From: Artemia franciscana
Lineage: Eukaryota; Arthropoda; Branchiopoda; Anostraca; Artemiidae
Direction of reading: 5' to 3'
DNA length: 64,000 bases
Assembly (NCBI RefSeq): GCF_032884065.1
Contig: NC_088879.1
Coordinates: 22,368,038 to 22,432,037 of the forward strand
The notes beneath the pieces were generated by a model. The model was not told the DNA's origin and made no database searches. It saw nothing but the letters and a program-made list of their open reading frames with translations. Positions 23,601 through 36,700 of this stretch are shown in pieces. A program made the position numbers and the translations under genes. Every line of letters starts with the position of its first letter. Positions within the stretch are counted from its first letter, which is position 1.

Positions 23601-26600
23601 GGACAATTATGCAACTCAATACTCATTGAAGTTTTTGACTGGTCTTTAATTAAACTATTATAAATTGAATTTATTTTAAATTCCCCTTCATCTCTATTGA
23701 TACTAATACCCCCATAGATAATCTTTTTTATTTCTATAATTTCTCTGAAACTTTGTAAAAGTCCTACAGACTTATCAACAATTTTTGTCTGATCAAATAA
23801 AATACTATGATGAGGAAAATTAAACACGTGATCCGCTATAGCGGATTCAAAAGTATCAGGTTTTAATTTAATCATTAAATCAGGACAAATATATTAATCA
23901 GGACAAAATATAAGCTCATGGCTAAATAACGGAAAAGATAAAGTTCCAAGAAATATACAACAGGGGGTATACAAAATTCCATGCTCTTGTGGTAAATTTT
24001 ATGTAGGTAGAACACAGCAGAATTTAAAAAATAGGCTACAGCAACACAAAAATGCGATAGATTGCTCGCTAAGACAGAATAAAAAACCTGATACTTTTGA
24101 ATCCGCTATAGCGGATCACGTGTTTAATTTTCCTCATCATAGTATTTTATTTGATCAGACAAAAATTGTTGATAAGTCTGTAGGACTTTTACAAAGTTTC
24201 AGAGAAATTATAGAAATAAAAAAGATTATCTATGGGGGTATTAGTATCAATAGAGATGAAGGGGAATTTAAAATAAATTCAATTTATAATAGTTTAATTA
24301 AAGACCAGTCAAAAACTTCAATGAGTATTGAGTTGCATAATTGTCCTGAAACAAGTAATAACCTTGCGAACGGAGGTCAAAGCATGGTCAATGCTGTAAG
24401 AAGTCAACGGACGGCAGCTAAAATAGCAAATGAAAAAATCCACTCAATTTATAATTCATAGTTGTGTCTCATTAACCTGTAAGATTTTGGTTGGATTTGG
24501 GGTTGAGTGACCTCTTTTCGCATTGTTGCAAGTATTTATATTTTTCATTTTTAATAGATTCCCATTTATACATCGATTGTGGCAGAGGAAAGTGCCAATA
24601 TAAACAATTACTTCAGTTTTTCTAAAGTTACAGTCAGTTGCGGGAGTGTTTGTTTTAAAATGTGAGTTTTTGTTTCTTATATATTTGATTGTTTATATTT
24701 TTTATGTTGGTTTAGTTGTCGTGGTATTTTTATAATGTCTTAAAAATAGTCTTAAATTGTTGTAATTTTCTCCTTTTTTGTTGTTTTTTTTCCGTTGAGA
24801 AAGGCTCCCGGACGTGGGGCCGAAATATTCGGAGTATTTTTATTTTTTGGTTAGCTAAAGTGTAGTTTTTATTTTATTTTGTTGTCACTGCTTTATAAGA
24901 AATTAAACCCGTTTTTCTTCAATTATTTTTTTTCATAAATGGAAAAGCAGTGTGGTCTAAGAAATTATTTTGTAAGTTATGCAAGTTTTACCCTGGGGTA
25001 TATATGGCTCTTACAGAAGAGATGCTCGTATAAACTTCAGAGAGGGCTCATTTGATTGGAAATTGAAAGTTCTAGTTCACTTTTTAATAGTCAAAAGAGA
25101 TCGGAGTGCAAGTAGCCCCCCCCTTCCTTTTTCACCCAAATACATCCGATGAAATTTTGAGATAGCCATTTTGTTAAAAACAGTTCAAAGATCCTTACCT
25201 TAAACCTTAGCTCCTCCTGGCCCAGGTGTGGCACATGGGGCGTCAACGAGGCCTTGCCAGACCTCCCGGTGTGGAGCAGCAGCCGTGACGTCCTCCCACT
25301 GTGGTTGTAACGACAGCTCAGCACTCCGCAGGTCTCGGTTGCACTGTCGTCGGAGGGTGTGTTTCAGTCGTCCTTTTTTCGCCCACCCTTTGGTTGCCAC
25401 TCGTAGACAGCATTCGGAAGACGGTCTCCTGAAATTCGGAGGACATGACAAAGATAGGTCCATCTTCTCTGATTCAGGAGATCAGTGGCTGGCGGTTGAC
25501 CTGTTCGTCTGCGGACCACTATGTCCGTGACCCTGTCCTGCCACGAGATGTTAAGGATTCATCCGAGGCAGACATTTTCAAATGCTAGGATACGTCTTTC
25601 CAGCCAGACATTTAGCTTCCAACATTTACTTGCATAAAGGAGAATGAACATGACGGTGCTATTCAACAGACGGAGCCTTAGACGCAAAGAATATTTTTTG
25701 CTTTGTCATACTGGTTTCAGTTTGTTGAATGCTGATGTTGCTTGTCCAATTCTCTTTTTTATCTCGTTGACTGTTCCGCCATCATAGTTGATCCAACTTC
25801 CAAGATATAATAAGATATAGGTCCAAGATATAAATCGTATAACGAAAACTCCAAGGTCAACACAACCCCCCAGGGCCCTTGGGCGGGCATTGTAAGTTAT
25901 GCCCTGGGGGCTTAAATGGTTCTTATAGAAGGGATGCTTGTATAAACTTTAGAGAGGGCTCATTTGATTGAAAATTGAAAGTTCTTGTTCACTTTTTAAG
26001 AGTCAAAAGAGAGCGAAGGGCAACTAGCTCCCCTCCCCCTCCCTTTTCCCCCAAGCCCATCCGATAAAATTTTGAGATAGCCATTTTGTTAAAAATAGTT
26101 AAAAAATTGGATAATAAAACTCCGGCGGTCGATACAACCCTGAGAGATCGGGGGCAAGTGTTTTAAGTTATGCCCCGGAAGCATATAAGGTTTTTATGTA
26201 AGGGGAGGTCGCATAAACTTCGGAGGTGACTTATTTGATTGAAAATTGGAACTTCTGGTTACCTTTTTTTATTTAAAAGAAGGGCATCTACCCCCACACA
26301 CACCCTCTTTTCCCCAGATGCACCCAATCAAAATTTCGAAATTGCCAGTTTGTTTGAAATAGTTCAACAATCAGATAACAAAACATTGGGGTTAACATAC
26401 CCGCCCTCCGTGCCTGGGGGAAGGGTTGTAACTTTTGCCCTTGGGACATATAAAGTTTTTACGGAAGAAGTCGTACAAACTTGGAGGAGACTCAAATGAT
26501 TTGAAATTGAAAGTTTTCCGTTTTTAAGAGTCAAAAATGATCCGATGGCAATTAGCCTCCCCTCATTTTCAACTCTATCATTAGCAACCCTCTTTTCGCA

Positions 26601-29600
26601 TCCTTTTTTTGCATACGGTCGAATTTTCTCATATTGCCATTTTGTTCAAGACCTAAGATCATATAACAAACACTACATGGATAATGCAGCCCACCAGAAC
26701 CTTGGGGCAAGTGCTGCAAATTATGCCCCGCGGGCATATACGGCTTTTACGGAAGGGAGGGTAGTATCAACTTTGGAGGGGGCTCATTCGATGGTCAATC
26801 GGAATTTCTAGTGCCTTTTTTAATAGTCGATTGGAGGGCAACTAACCCTCCCAAGGCCCCTTTTTCCCAAAATGTATTTGATCAAAGTTTTGAGATAGCC
26901 ATTTTGTTCAAAATAGTTTAAAGATCAAGTAACAAAAGCTAGGGGTTTACACCACCCCCAGAGCCCGGGGGAAGGGTTGTAAGTTTTGCCCCGGGGGTAG
27001 GTAATGTTTTATGTAAGGGGTTGTATAAACATTGGAGGTGGCTCATTTGATTGATAATTGAAATTTTTATTTACCTTTTTAAGAGTCATAAAAAGTAATC
27101 GGCGGGCATATACCCCCCCCCTCTTTTCCCCAAAAGCATCTAATTAAAATTTAGAGATTGCCATTTGGTCTAAAATAGTCCAACGATCAGATAAAAAAAC
27201 TTCGGGGTCAACATTGCCCCCTCCCGAAACTGGGGGGGGGGAAGAGTTGTAATTTATGTCCCGGGGCACATAATTTTTTTACGGAAAAGGTGTCTGTATT
27301 ATTTTCGGAGGGAACTCAAATGATTAGAAATTGAAAGTTCTAATTCCCTTTTTAAGAGTCAAGTAATCCAATGGCAACTAGCCTCCCCCTCCAACCCTAA
27401 GGCTCCAATTTTTCCCCCAGTGGCACTACGTATGGAAGGGATTGTCGTATAAACTTCGGAGGGAGCTCATTCGATTGCAAAGGGAAGTTATAATGCCTTT
27501 TTAGTTCAAACGTCAGATAACAAAAACTTCAGGGTCGCCAAAAGGCCCCAGAGCCCAGTGGCTATTGTTTTAAGTTATGCCCCGGGTGCATATAAGGTTT
27601 TTATGTAAGGGGCGGTCATATTCATTCAGAGCTACCTCTGAACGAACTTTCATCAATTAATATGATTATATATCTAATATTCAGTTTAATTTTATTAGTT
27701 CTTTGCAAGACTGTTCAAGACAAATATAGCTTCATTACAAACAAGAGTTTGGATACTACCCCCCCCCCTCCCTAACTGTAAAAGTCTAAAGCCTACTACG
27801 TCATTGGTGCTCCACTGAAAACTAATTACAAATATTTCCTTTTCCATTTTTTTCAGCACTGTAAATCAAAATAAAATTACAGTGAAATAAAATCTTGAGA
27901 TGATGATATGACAAACATTCAGTTTGATTTTATTTGTACTTTCCATGACTGTTCAAGACACATATAGTTTTCAGTTAAGCGCAAACGAAGCAGTAGGTTT
28001 TAGACTTTTACAGTGAGAGAAGGAGGCAAAACCCAAAATTTTATTTGTAGAGATTTTTGTTCGATTCAAGCTTGATTTGCATATTCAATTTAAGTTTCAC
28101 TCGTTTTAAAATTTATTTACTCATTTATATTAGCATCTATTGTATGTTTGTTTGCTATGATTGTTTATTTAATTTCTGTTCGTTTTAGTTTTCATTTATA
28201 ATACGATAGCAAAATTTTTTTTCGTTGTAATCTTGGTTTGCATATTCAATATAAGCTTTACTCATTTTAAGATTTATTTATTCATTTGTATTAGTACCTG
28301 TTGCGTGTATTTTGTTATGATTGTTTATTTAATTTCTCTTCGTTTTGGGTCTCATTTATTCTTTAATAGTAATATCTGGTCGTTTTGAGTTATTGAGGTT
28401 TCTATTTCTTCTGATCTTAGGTTTAATATGGCTTTACTTTTCTTAAGAAAACTTCTTTTTCAGGGTTTTTTTTTTTAATTGATGATATGAAAAAAGGGTT
28501 TGCGTTTGCTACATAAATAATGACATGCCTAATCGAACATATTGGATCCTGTAGCTAACTATGAATTAGTTGAATGACAAATTTAATGAGAGAAAATCCA
28601 ATATTCCGGAGCCAAAATAGGTAATGGGCTTACTTGATTTTTTTAACAATTTAAAAAGCAATGAATCGAATGCGGTTTGATGAAAAGTCTAAGAATTTAA
28701 TATAATATACTCATAAAACCACGGGTCGAGTAATTAGAACCTAACAAAAACCAAAACATATTTTTTAATTTTCAGGTATTTTTCTAGTTTGAACTGAAAA
28801 GTTAAAATTATGGCTCAGACACTGTAAATATTTTTGCAGTTTACATAATAACTTTAGCGATTCTGAATTAAAAATTGAAATAAAAAAAATCATTTTTTTT
28901 TCTACGGAATTAGAGCACAATGTTATAGAGATTACACACTTTAGGAGTCGAGCACAGTGCATTTCAAGCCACATATCTTGTTTTTCAAGCCGACATATTT
29001 GCTTTGTTGTTCAAGCCAAGAGACTAAGGTTCCTATACAGGAGTTTTGAACAAGGTGGTTCTAATAGTGTACTTTGTTTATTTATCTGACTCTATTTTAA
29101 AGAGCTATGGGCTGTTGTAGTTTTTACTATGGGGCGCGATTGTCTCTTACTAGGTCGCTAGCTACCGCTGCAACCCGGATAAACAGGAAGGATGAATTAA
29201 AATGTAGTATCTACGACACGTGCTAAATTACATAAGATGACAAATGATTCTGAAATAGAACATTCATGTTACTGAATATTATAGAATGTGTTACTGAATG
29301 ATATAACAACGCAAACAAAGCAAAAATATGACGACTGGGGAATAGCTGGGAAAGAAGTTTTTTTATATCTTTGATGTCATATAAAATTACTAGTTATTTT
29401 GAATGAATCTGGGCAGCCAAAATAAAAGTTGAGAATTGAAAAATCGGAGGTAATTTTGCAGGAAAATGAAGCACAAACGAGATCTGCGGATAGAAGACAT
29501 GTGACAACCAGTATCACAATGAATCGTAAGTGAAATCTGCGGTTAGAAGAGAAGCAATAGTGAGAATCACAATGAGTCCCAAAAGAAAGCAAATCGTATA

Positions 29601-31816
29601 ATTTGGATGATTTCAAATTCCAAGGAAGGAGGAATGAAATTTGCACTAGAATTTTCTTAACTCGATTGAAATTGCTTTTTCGAAACCTTGTGTAAAGAAA
29701 AGAGGATAAATATGTGCTCCCTTTAAATGAGCAATGTATTTATTTATGTATGTAAGTATTCATAATTTTTTAAATGATTTTAATGAATCCGAACACCTAA
29801 AGCAAAAGGCATGGAACCATGTCTGATGTAATGATACACGAAAATGAAGCACAAACGAGATCTGCGGCTGAAAGACTTTTGACAACAACCATCACTATGG
29901 ATCTCAAATGAAAATAATGAACAAAATCTACAGTTAGAAGAAAAGTGAATCGTAAATGAAATCGGAAATGTGTAATTCCGAGGAGAAACCAAATCCTACG
30001 AAGTGGATGATTCTTTGATGCATTAAGAGGAAGAAGGTATTGAATTCACGCCAGAATTTCTTATATTATGCTAATGAAGATTAGAGAATCAAATATATGG
30101 AAACTTGCCGTGTGCCGAGTACCGGGCTCCTGGCACTATAAATATATGAGGTTACCGTGAATGTCCAGAATTAGTGAATTTCCGAAATAGTATCTTTTTT
30201 CTCCTTGGATTTAGTCAGCGTTGTCAGTCAATTTTTTCAGTTTAATGCAAGGTTTGATGATGACAGGTTAGGTTAGATTAGGTTTGGTTTTCTTTTACCT
30301 GTTTCTGATATTTATAACCAAGTTTAACCTAACCTAAACTAACATAATCTAGTCTAGGTTTAACATTTACCATCATAGCTTGCATAAGACTGAAAAAATT
30401 GACTCGTGAAGCTAATTGAATTCAAGCAGAGACGTTCACCGGTGAGTGTCGACGTTAACCAGATTTCGCAGATCCTTTTAATTAATCCAAATGTGTTGCC
30501 TCCATCTTTTCTTCTTCGAAATCCTGACAATCCGTTCTTCTACTTTCTATTCCTTATTTGTCATTGCTCTTTTTTTTCGTATGAGAATAGAGACTTGGTT
30601 GCTTTAGAATATTCGCGAAAGAAATGCAGAAAGCCTTGAAAATAAAAATAATCTTTGAAAATTACCCACTCCTCTTGTCCCTCCAAAATTTGGATTATGT
30701 GTTTCTGCTTTTGCTTCTTCTTTCCTTTGTTTGAAAATTTCGGATCTACTTTGTTTTTTTTTTGTCCAAGTACTTCTCCCACATAAATGTCCATGTAAGT
30801 AGGGTGTCATAATCAAAGATCTAGGGGAAATGGGAACTTCTTGGGAGGGTATAAATAGGGAGGTTTTGCGTAGATTGGGATGGAAGAGGAGTGTGCGTAG
30901 CTGTGTTTACTTCAGGCAGCTTGGTGCTCCAGGGGGTTGTTAGTAGTAGTAATAGTAGTGGTATAAGCGAGAGAAGAAAGTGCTTGTTACTTCTACGTTC
31001 ATTATTTTGTTTCAACAACGTTTTGTTTATTTAACAGCATCCGATGAAAGAGAATGCTAATCCAGAACCTTGGACAGAGATGGCCAAACACAAAAGGATA
31101 GTTGAGCAAAAGTTGTCAAAAATGATCCACGATCTCGATATTATTTTCATAAGGCCACCCCTTGTCTATGGAAGGGCTGATAGAAATTCGTTAAGTATGG
31201 TTTGGTTTTTCTTTTTATTGCCCCTATGTGCTGTGTCGTAGAAACCACTTTGTCACCAGATGTAAAAGGAATTTTACTTTTTTCTTCCTTGGAGGAAATT
31301 CGAACCCGTCAGTAACTAATTTATACTGAGCAAACTAGAGGTTAAATTTTTGATTTATTTAAATTTATTTATTTTCCCTATAAACTCCTCCTTTTAAATT
31401 TTAACACTTTTGTTTGTAATTATTTTATGAAGTTTCCCTCTATCCACTGGCTGGAAAAGAAGTGATGACCAATTAACTTCATTCCCTTTGAACTTTTTCG
31501 GATATTTAGACCATTATCTTGCATATAACTGCCCTAATAAAAATGTTAAGTAAGGTTGTTTCTCATTCCCATTTATGTAGATTGTTTTAATGAATTTTGT
31601 ACTAGGCAAATGATTTGATTGCTCTAAATAAAAATGTTTGCCGAATTAACCAATTTTTACAGCTTTTATAAGTCAAAGGTGGGAGAACTAGCTTGAAAAT
31701 TAACGTTAAAAAAACTAACTTGCCGAAACCCAAGAGATGGTTTTGGGCAATAAGAAAATCGCTTAAGGGAATATCTTTACTTACATCGGTTGTGTTATCA
31801 ATAAAAATGGTAGATG

Positions 31817-31880
<64 letters not shown>

Positions 31881-33703
31881 ATATATATAAAAATAAGTTG
31901 TCTGTGTGTGGATCTGTGGATCAGGTGACGTCATGTTTGTCCGCATATGACGTCTGAATTATTTCACACTAATACAAAATAAGAAAAAAAACTAAAAAAG
32001 GTAAAAACTACAAAAAAAACTAAAAAGAAAAAAAAACTAAAAAAGCTAAAAAACTAAAAAAAACTAAAAAAAGGTAAAAAACTAAAAACTAAAAAAAAAT
32101 GAAAAAACTAAAAAAAGGCAAAAACTACAAAAAAACTAAAAACTAATAAAAAAACTAAAAAATCTAAAAAACTAAAAAAACTAAAAAAACTAATAAAAGG
32201 TAAAAAACTAAAAAAAAACTAAAAACTAAAAAAGAAAAAAAACTAAAAAAAGGAAAAGACTGAAAAATAAAAGAGAAAAAGAAAACTAAAAAAATATGAA
32301 TAAAAATACAAAAAAATAAAAAAGATAAAAACTACAAAAAAACTAAAAAGAAAAAACGAAAAAAACTAAAAAAGCTAAAAAAATAAAAGAAGCAAAAATC
32401 TAAAGAAGGTAAAAACTACAAAAAAAAAAGAAAACAAAATAAAAAAATCTAAAAAAGCTTAAAAACTAAAAAAAAACTAAAAAAAGATAAAAAACTAAAA
32501 AAAAACTAAAAAAAGGAAAAAACCATAAAATAAACTAAAAACTAATAAAAAAAAAATAAAAAAAGCTAAAAAACTAAAAAAACTAAAAAAAACTAAAAAA
32601 GGTAAAAACTAAAAGAACTAAAAAAGAAAAAAAAACTAAAAAAAGGAAAAAACTGAAAAATAAAGGAGAAAAAGAAAACTAAAAAAATATAAATAAAAAT
32701 AAAAAAACTAAAAAGATAAAAACTTCAAAAAAAACTAAAAAGAAAAAAGAAAAAAACTAAAAAACCTAAAAAAAGGTAAAAACCAATAAAAAAAAACTAA
32801 AAACAAAAAAAGGGAAAAAATTAAAAATTTATTTCATCATAAGTTTTCAACTGACGAAATTACAGACCGGGACATCGGGACACAAATGACGACCGGGACA
32901 CCGGCACATAGGGAATATGAATGACGACACTCAAAGAGAAAGCGACCGGGACAAAAGGAATGTTCGATTAGCAATCAACAAAGCACCGGGACACAAATGA
33001 CGACCGGGACACAGGGAGTATAAATGACGACCAGGATATAAGTAAAAAAAACTAAAAAAACTAAAAAAAAGGTAAAAACTACAAAAAAACTAAAAAGAAA
33101 AAAAAAGAAAAACTAATAAAAAAACTAAAAAATCTAAAAATCTAAATAAACTAAAAAAGAAAAAAAAGAAAAAAGGAAAAAAATAAAGGAGAAAAACAAA
33201 ACTAAAAAACGAATGTATATACAGACCGGGACACCGGGATACAAATGACGACCGGGACACAGGGAATATAAATGACGACCGGGACACAGGGACACAACTA
33301 CAACGGGGACGCCGGGGGGCACAGGGGGATATAAATGACGACCGAGACACCGGGACACATGGAATATAAATGACGCCCGGGACACTCAAAGAGAAATCAC
33401 AGACTGGGACACCGGGACACAAATGACGACCTGGACACAGGGACAAAACTACAAAGGGGATGCCGGGGGGCACAAGGGGATATATAAATGACGATGGCGA
33501 CACAGGGAATGGTAGATTAGCAATCACCATCAACAAAGCTCAAGGGCAATCATTAGAATCATGAGGTATAGATCTGAATACGGATTGTTTTCCCATGGAC
33601 CATTATATGTTGCATTTTCAAGAGTCGGTAAACAATCTATTTATATGCACAGACAATGGGACAGCAAAGAATGTTGTATATTCGCAAGTTTTACGTAGTT
33701 AAA

Positions 33704-33742
<39 letters not shown>

Positions 33743-36700
33743 ATATTCACAGGTGGGACATAGGGACACAACTACAATGGCGCGTAACTAATATGGCGCG
33801 TAACGACTTACGCGCGCGGGGGGGCTTGGGGGGGCGTGAAGCACCCCCACCAACTAGGTGTTGGGGTGGCGCGAAGCGCCACCCCAACAGCTAGTATATA
33901 TATATATATATACTCATTAAAATTTGAGAATATGATTGTCAAGACCCGTTTTATCTCATATCAAATGGCCTTTTATTGAAATAATATGTTTAAGAATCAA
34001 TTACGACTCTAATTATCGGAACTAACAATAAAATTAATTAATTTGTGTGGAGCAATCCCGGGTATGCACTTAAAGCTAAACGACTCACAAATATTGTACT
34101 AAGTATGAAAGCCAAGATTGGTAAAGGTAAAAACTATGCATATTGAGATACCTTGATCCCCCTACATTTACTACTTTGTGTTATTATATGTCTTTACATT
34201 TATGTAGAGGCTTAACGGCCTGCCATCAAATTTGCGAATATATTATTATTATTATGTACTTAAAAGGATTTCCTCATTTTGACCACCGTTTCCTTTTTGA
34301 ATACTTAACATTGAGGCTTCCAGCTTGCGGAAAAAAATCCAACCTTTTTTTCTATTGGCTGATGAACAACGCTATTAAGCTGGAAACAGGGGTAAAATAA
34401 AGTAAAGAGCAAGCAAATTTTGAAATTGTATTTTTCTGATTGTCCTTTCAAACTACTTGTGATAGACATCAGAAATTTGATGTAATAGCTGTAGATTATA
34501 AAATCTGCACATAATCCTAAATTCTACCCTCTGGAGCCAACTTCATACCTTCTAGCAAGAAAAATATTGAAAATTAAAAATAACTTTTTGTACCATTAAA
34601 AAGAAAAGTTTAACAATTCTGCAACGAGCGTTTTTTTTTAAATACTGGCAGAATGAACTAAAAAAAAACAAGAGCTAAGAGCTCATATGGCACTTGTGAC
34701 GAGACGAGAAGAGCTAAGAGCCAAGAGATCATATGGTAAGAGCTCTAACAAAATTCTATGAATCAATAGATTGATTTAAAAGGGAAAATAAGAGGCTTAA
34801 TTCCGGTCAGGATTTAAAATAAGAGCTCTGAGTCACGATGTCCTTCTAAATATCAAAATTTATTAAGATCCGACCACCCACTCGTAAGTTATAAATACTT
34901 TTTTTTCTAAATTTTTCCTCTCCCTTTAGCCCCCCAGATGGTCGAATATGGGAAAACGACTTTGTCAAGTCAAATTGTGCAGCTCCCTGACACGCCTATC
35001 AATTTTCATCGTCCTAGCACGTCCAGAAGCACCAAACTCGCCAAATCACTGAACCCCTCCCCCCAACTCCCCCAAAGAGAGCGAATCCAGTATGATTCTG
35101 TCAATCACGTATCAAGGACATTTGTTTATTCTATCCACCAAGCTTCATCCCGATTCCTACACTCCAAGTGTTTTTCCAAGATTCCCCCCTCCAACTCCCC
35201 CAATGTCAAACAATCTGTTCGGGATTTGAAATAAGAGCTCTGAGACATGAATTCTTTCTAAAAATCAAATTTCATTAAGATCCGATCATTTATTCGTAAG
35301 ATAAAAATACCCCAATTTTCACGTTTTCTAAGAATTCCGGTTTCCCCCTCCAACTCCCCCCAACGTCACAGGATCTGGTCGGAATTTAAAATAAGAACTT
35401 TAAAGCACAAGATCCTTGTAAATATCAAATATCATTAAGATCTGGTCACCCTTTCGTAAGTTACAAATACCTCAATTTTCAAAATTACCTCCCCCCCTCC
35501 AATTCCACCAAAGAGAGCAGATCTGGTCCGGTTATGTCAGTCACGTATCTTAGACAGGTTTTTATTCTTCCCATCCAGTTTCATCCTGATCTCACCGCTT
35601 TAAGTATTTTCTAAGATTTTCGGTCCCCCCAACTGCCCCCCCCCATTACGCTTGATCCGGTTGAGATTTAAAATAAGAGATCTGAGTTACGAGGTCCTTC
35701 TAAATATGAAGTTTCATGAAGATCTGATCACTCCTTCGTAAGTTAAAAATACGTAATTTTTCTTATTTTCAGAATTAACCCCCCCCCCAAATAGATCGGA
35801 TCCGTTTCAATTATGTAAATCACGTATGTAAGACTTCTGCTTATTTTTCCCACCAAGTTTCATCCCGATCCCTCCAATCTAAGCGTTTTCAATGATTTTA
35901 GGTTCCCCCACCCCAAACTTCCCCCAATGCCACCAGATCCAGTCAGGATTTAAAATAAGAGCTTTGAGACACGATATCCTTCTAAATATCAAATTTCATT
36001 GAGATCCGATAACCCGTTCGTAAGTTAAAAGTACCTCATTTTTTCTAATTTTTTAGAATTAACCTCTCCCCCAACTACCCCAAAGAGAGCGGATCCGTTC
36101 CGGTTATGTCAATCATGTATCTAGGACTCGTGATTATTTTTTCCACCAAGTTTCATCCCGATCCCTCCACTCTAAGTGTTTTTCAAGTTTTAGGTTTCCC
36201 CCTCCCAACTCCCCCCTCCAATGTCACCAGATCTGGTCGGGTTTAAAATAAGAGCTCTGAGCCACGATATCCTTCTAAATATCAAATTTCATTGAGATCC
36301 GATCACCTGTTCGTAAGTTAAAAATACCTCATTTTTTCTAATTTTTCATAAATAACCCCCCCCAACTATCCCAAAGAGAGCGGATCCGTTCCGTTTATGT
36401 CAATCATGTATCTAGCACTTGGGTTTATTTTCCCCACCAAGTTTCATCCCGATCCCTCCACTCTTAAGTGTTTTCCAAACATCAAAACCTCAAATTTCAT
36501 TGAAATCCGATCACCCGTTCGTATGTTAAAAATAACTAATTTTTTCTAATTTTTCAGAATTACCCCCCCCCTCCAACTACCCCAAAGAGAGTGGTTCCGT
36601 TCCGATTATGTTTATCATGTATCTGGGACTTGTGCTTATTTTTCCCACCAAGTTTCATCCCGATCCCTCCACTCTAAGTGTTTTCCAAGATTTTAGGTTC

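Larger units (their letters stand above)
22998..24984. mobile_element. Penelope-like element, inverted dimer with 15-bp target duplication
   Basis: Two arms of about 850 bp (23011-23864 and 24083-24933) are near-perfect reverse complements around a 218-bp unique spacer. The right arm plus spacer encodes a GIY-YIG endonuclease. The left arm is a truncated inverted copy. The host sequence ttgtaagttatgcaa appears at 22998-23012 and 24970-24984, giving a clear target-site duplication. About 36 bp at the right end (24934-24969) lie outside the inverted repeat. Inverted 5'-truncated partner copies and GIY-YIG domains are hallmarks of Penelope-like elements. The reverse transcriptase itself is absent. 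The element lies within a family A unit in intron 3. Confidence 0.85.
31878..33894 (+). mobile_element. Helitron, copy 1, both termini present
   Basis: The 5' end TCTATATATATAAAAATAAG and the following tgtctgtgtgtgg...aggtgacgtcat are a known style of arthropod Helitron start. The 3' end is a perfect 12-bp hairpin (33861-33887) then cag and CTAG at 33891-33894. It sits between A and T without target duplication, as expected of rolling-circle transposition. The interior is not a full gene. An A-rich (ctaaaaaa)n block spans about 31975-32830, a GAC-rich minisatellite about 32863-33500, and a stub of the helicase C-terminus (33508-33700) follows. It is therefore nonautonomous. Copy 2 lies inverted at 38940-40974. 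Confidence 0.85.

Noticed and set aside
25228-25530. 100-codon plus-strand frame with Cys/Arg-rich sequence
   Set aside because: It is antisense to the decayed LINE RT tail, whose protein motifs are clear on the minus strand.
31602-31946. Frames with repeated Tyr-Ile across the TA tract
   Set aside because: Microsatellite translation only.
32863-33500. Regularly spaced repeats resembling a CRISPR array
   Set aside because: The units are near-contiguous minisatellite repeats without unique spacers, inside a eukaryotic transposon.
33090-33536. Open frames rich in Pro, Ser and Arg with repeated 'PGRHLYPGVP'-like words on the minus strand, and their mirror at 39299-39860
   Set aside because: They are translations of the 28-bp GAC/GTC minisatellite inside the Helitrons. 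Several frames are open at once and the composition follows the DNA repeat.
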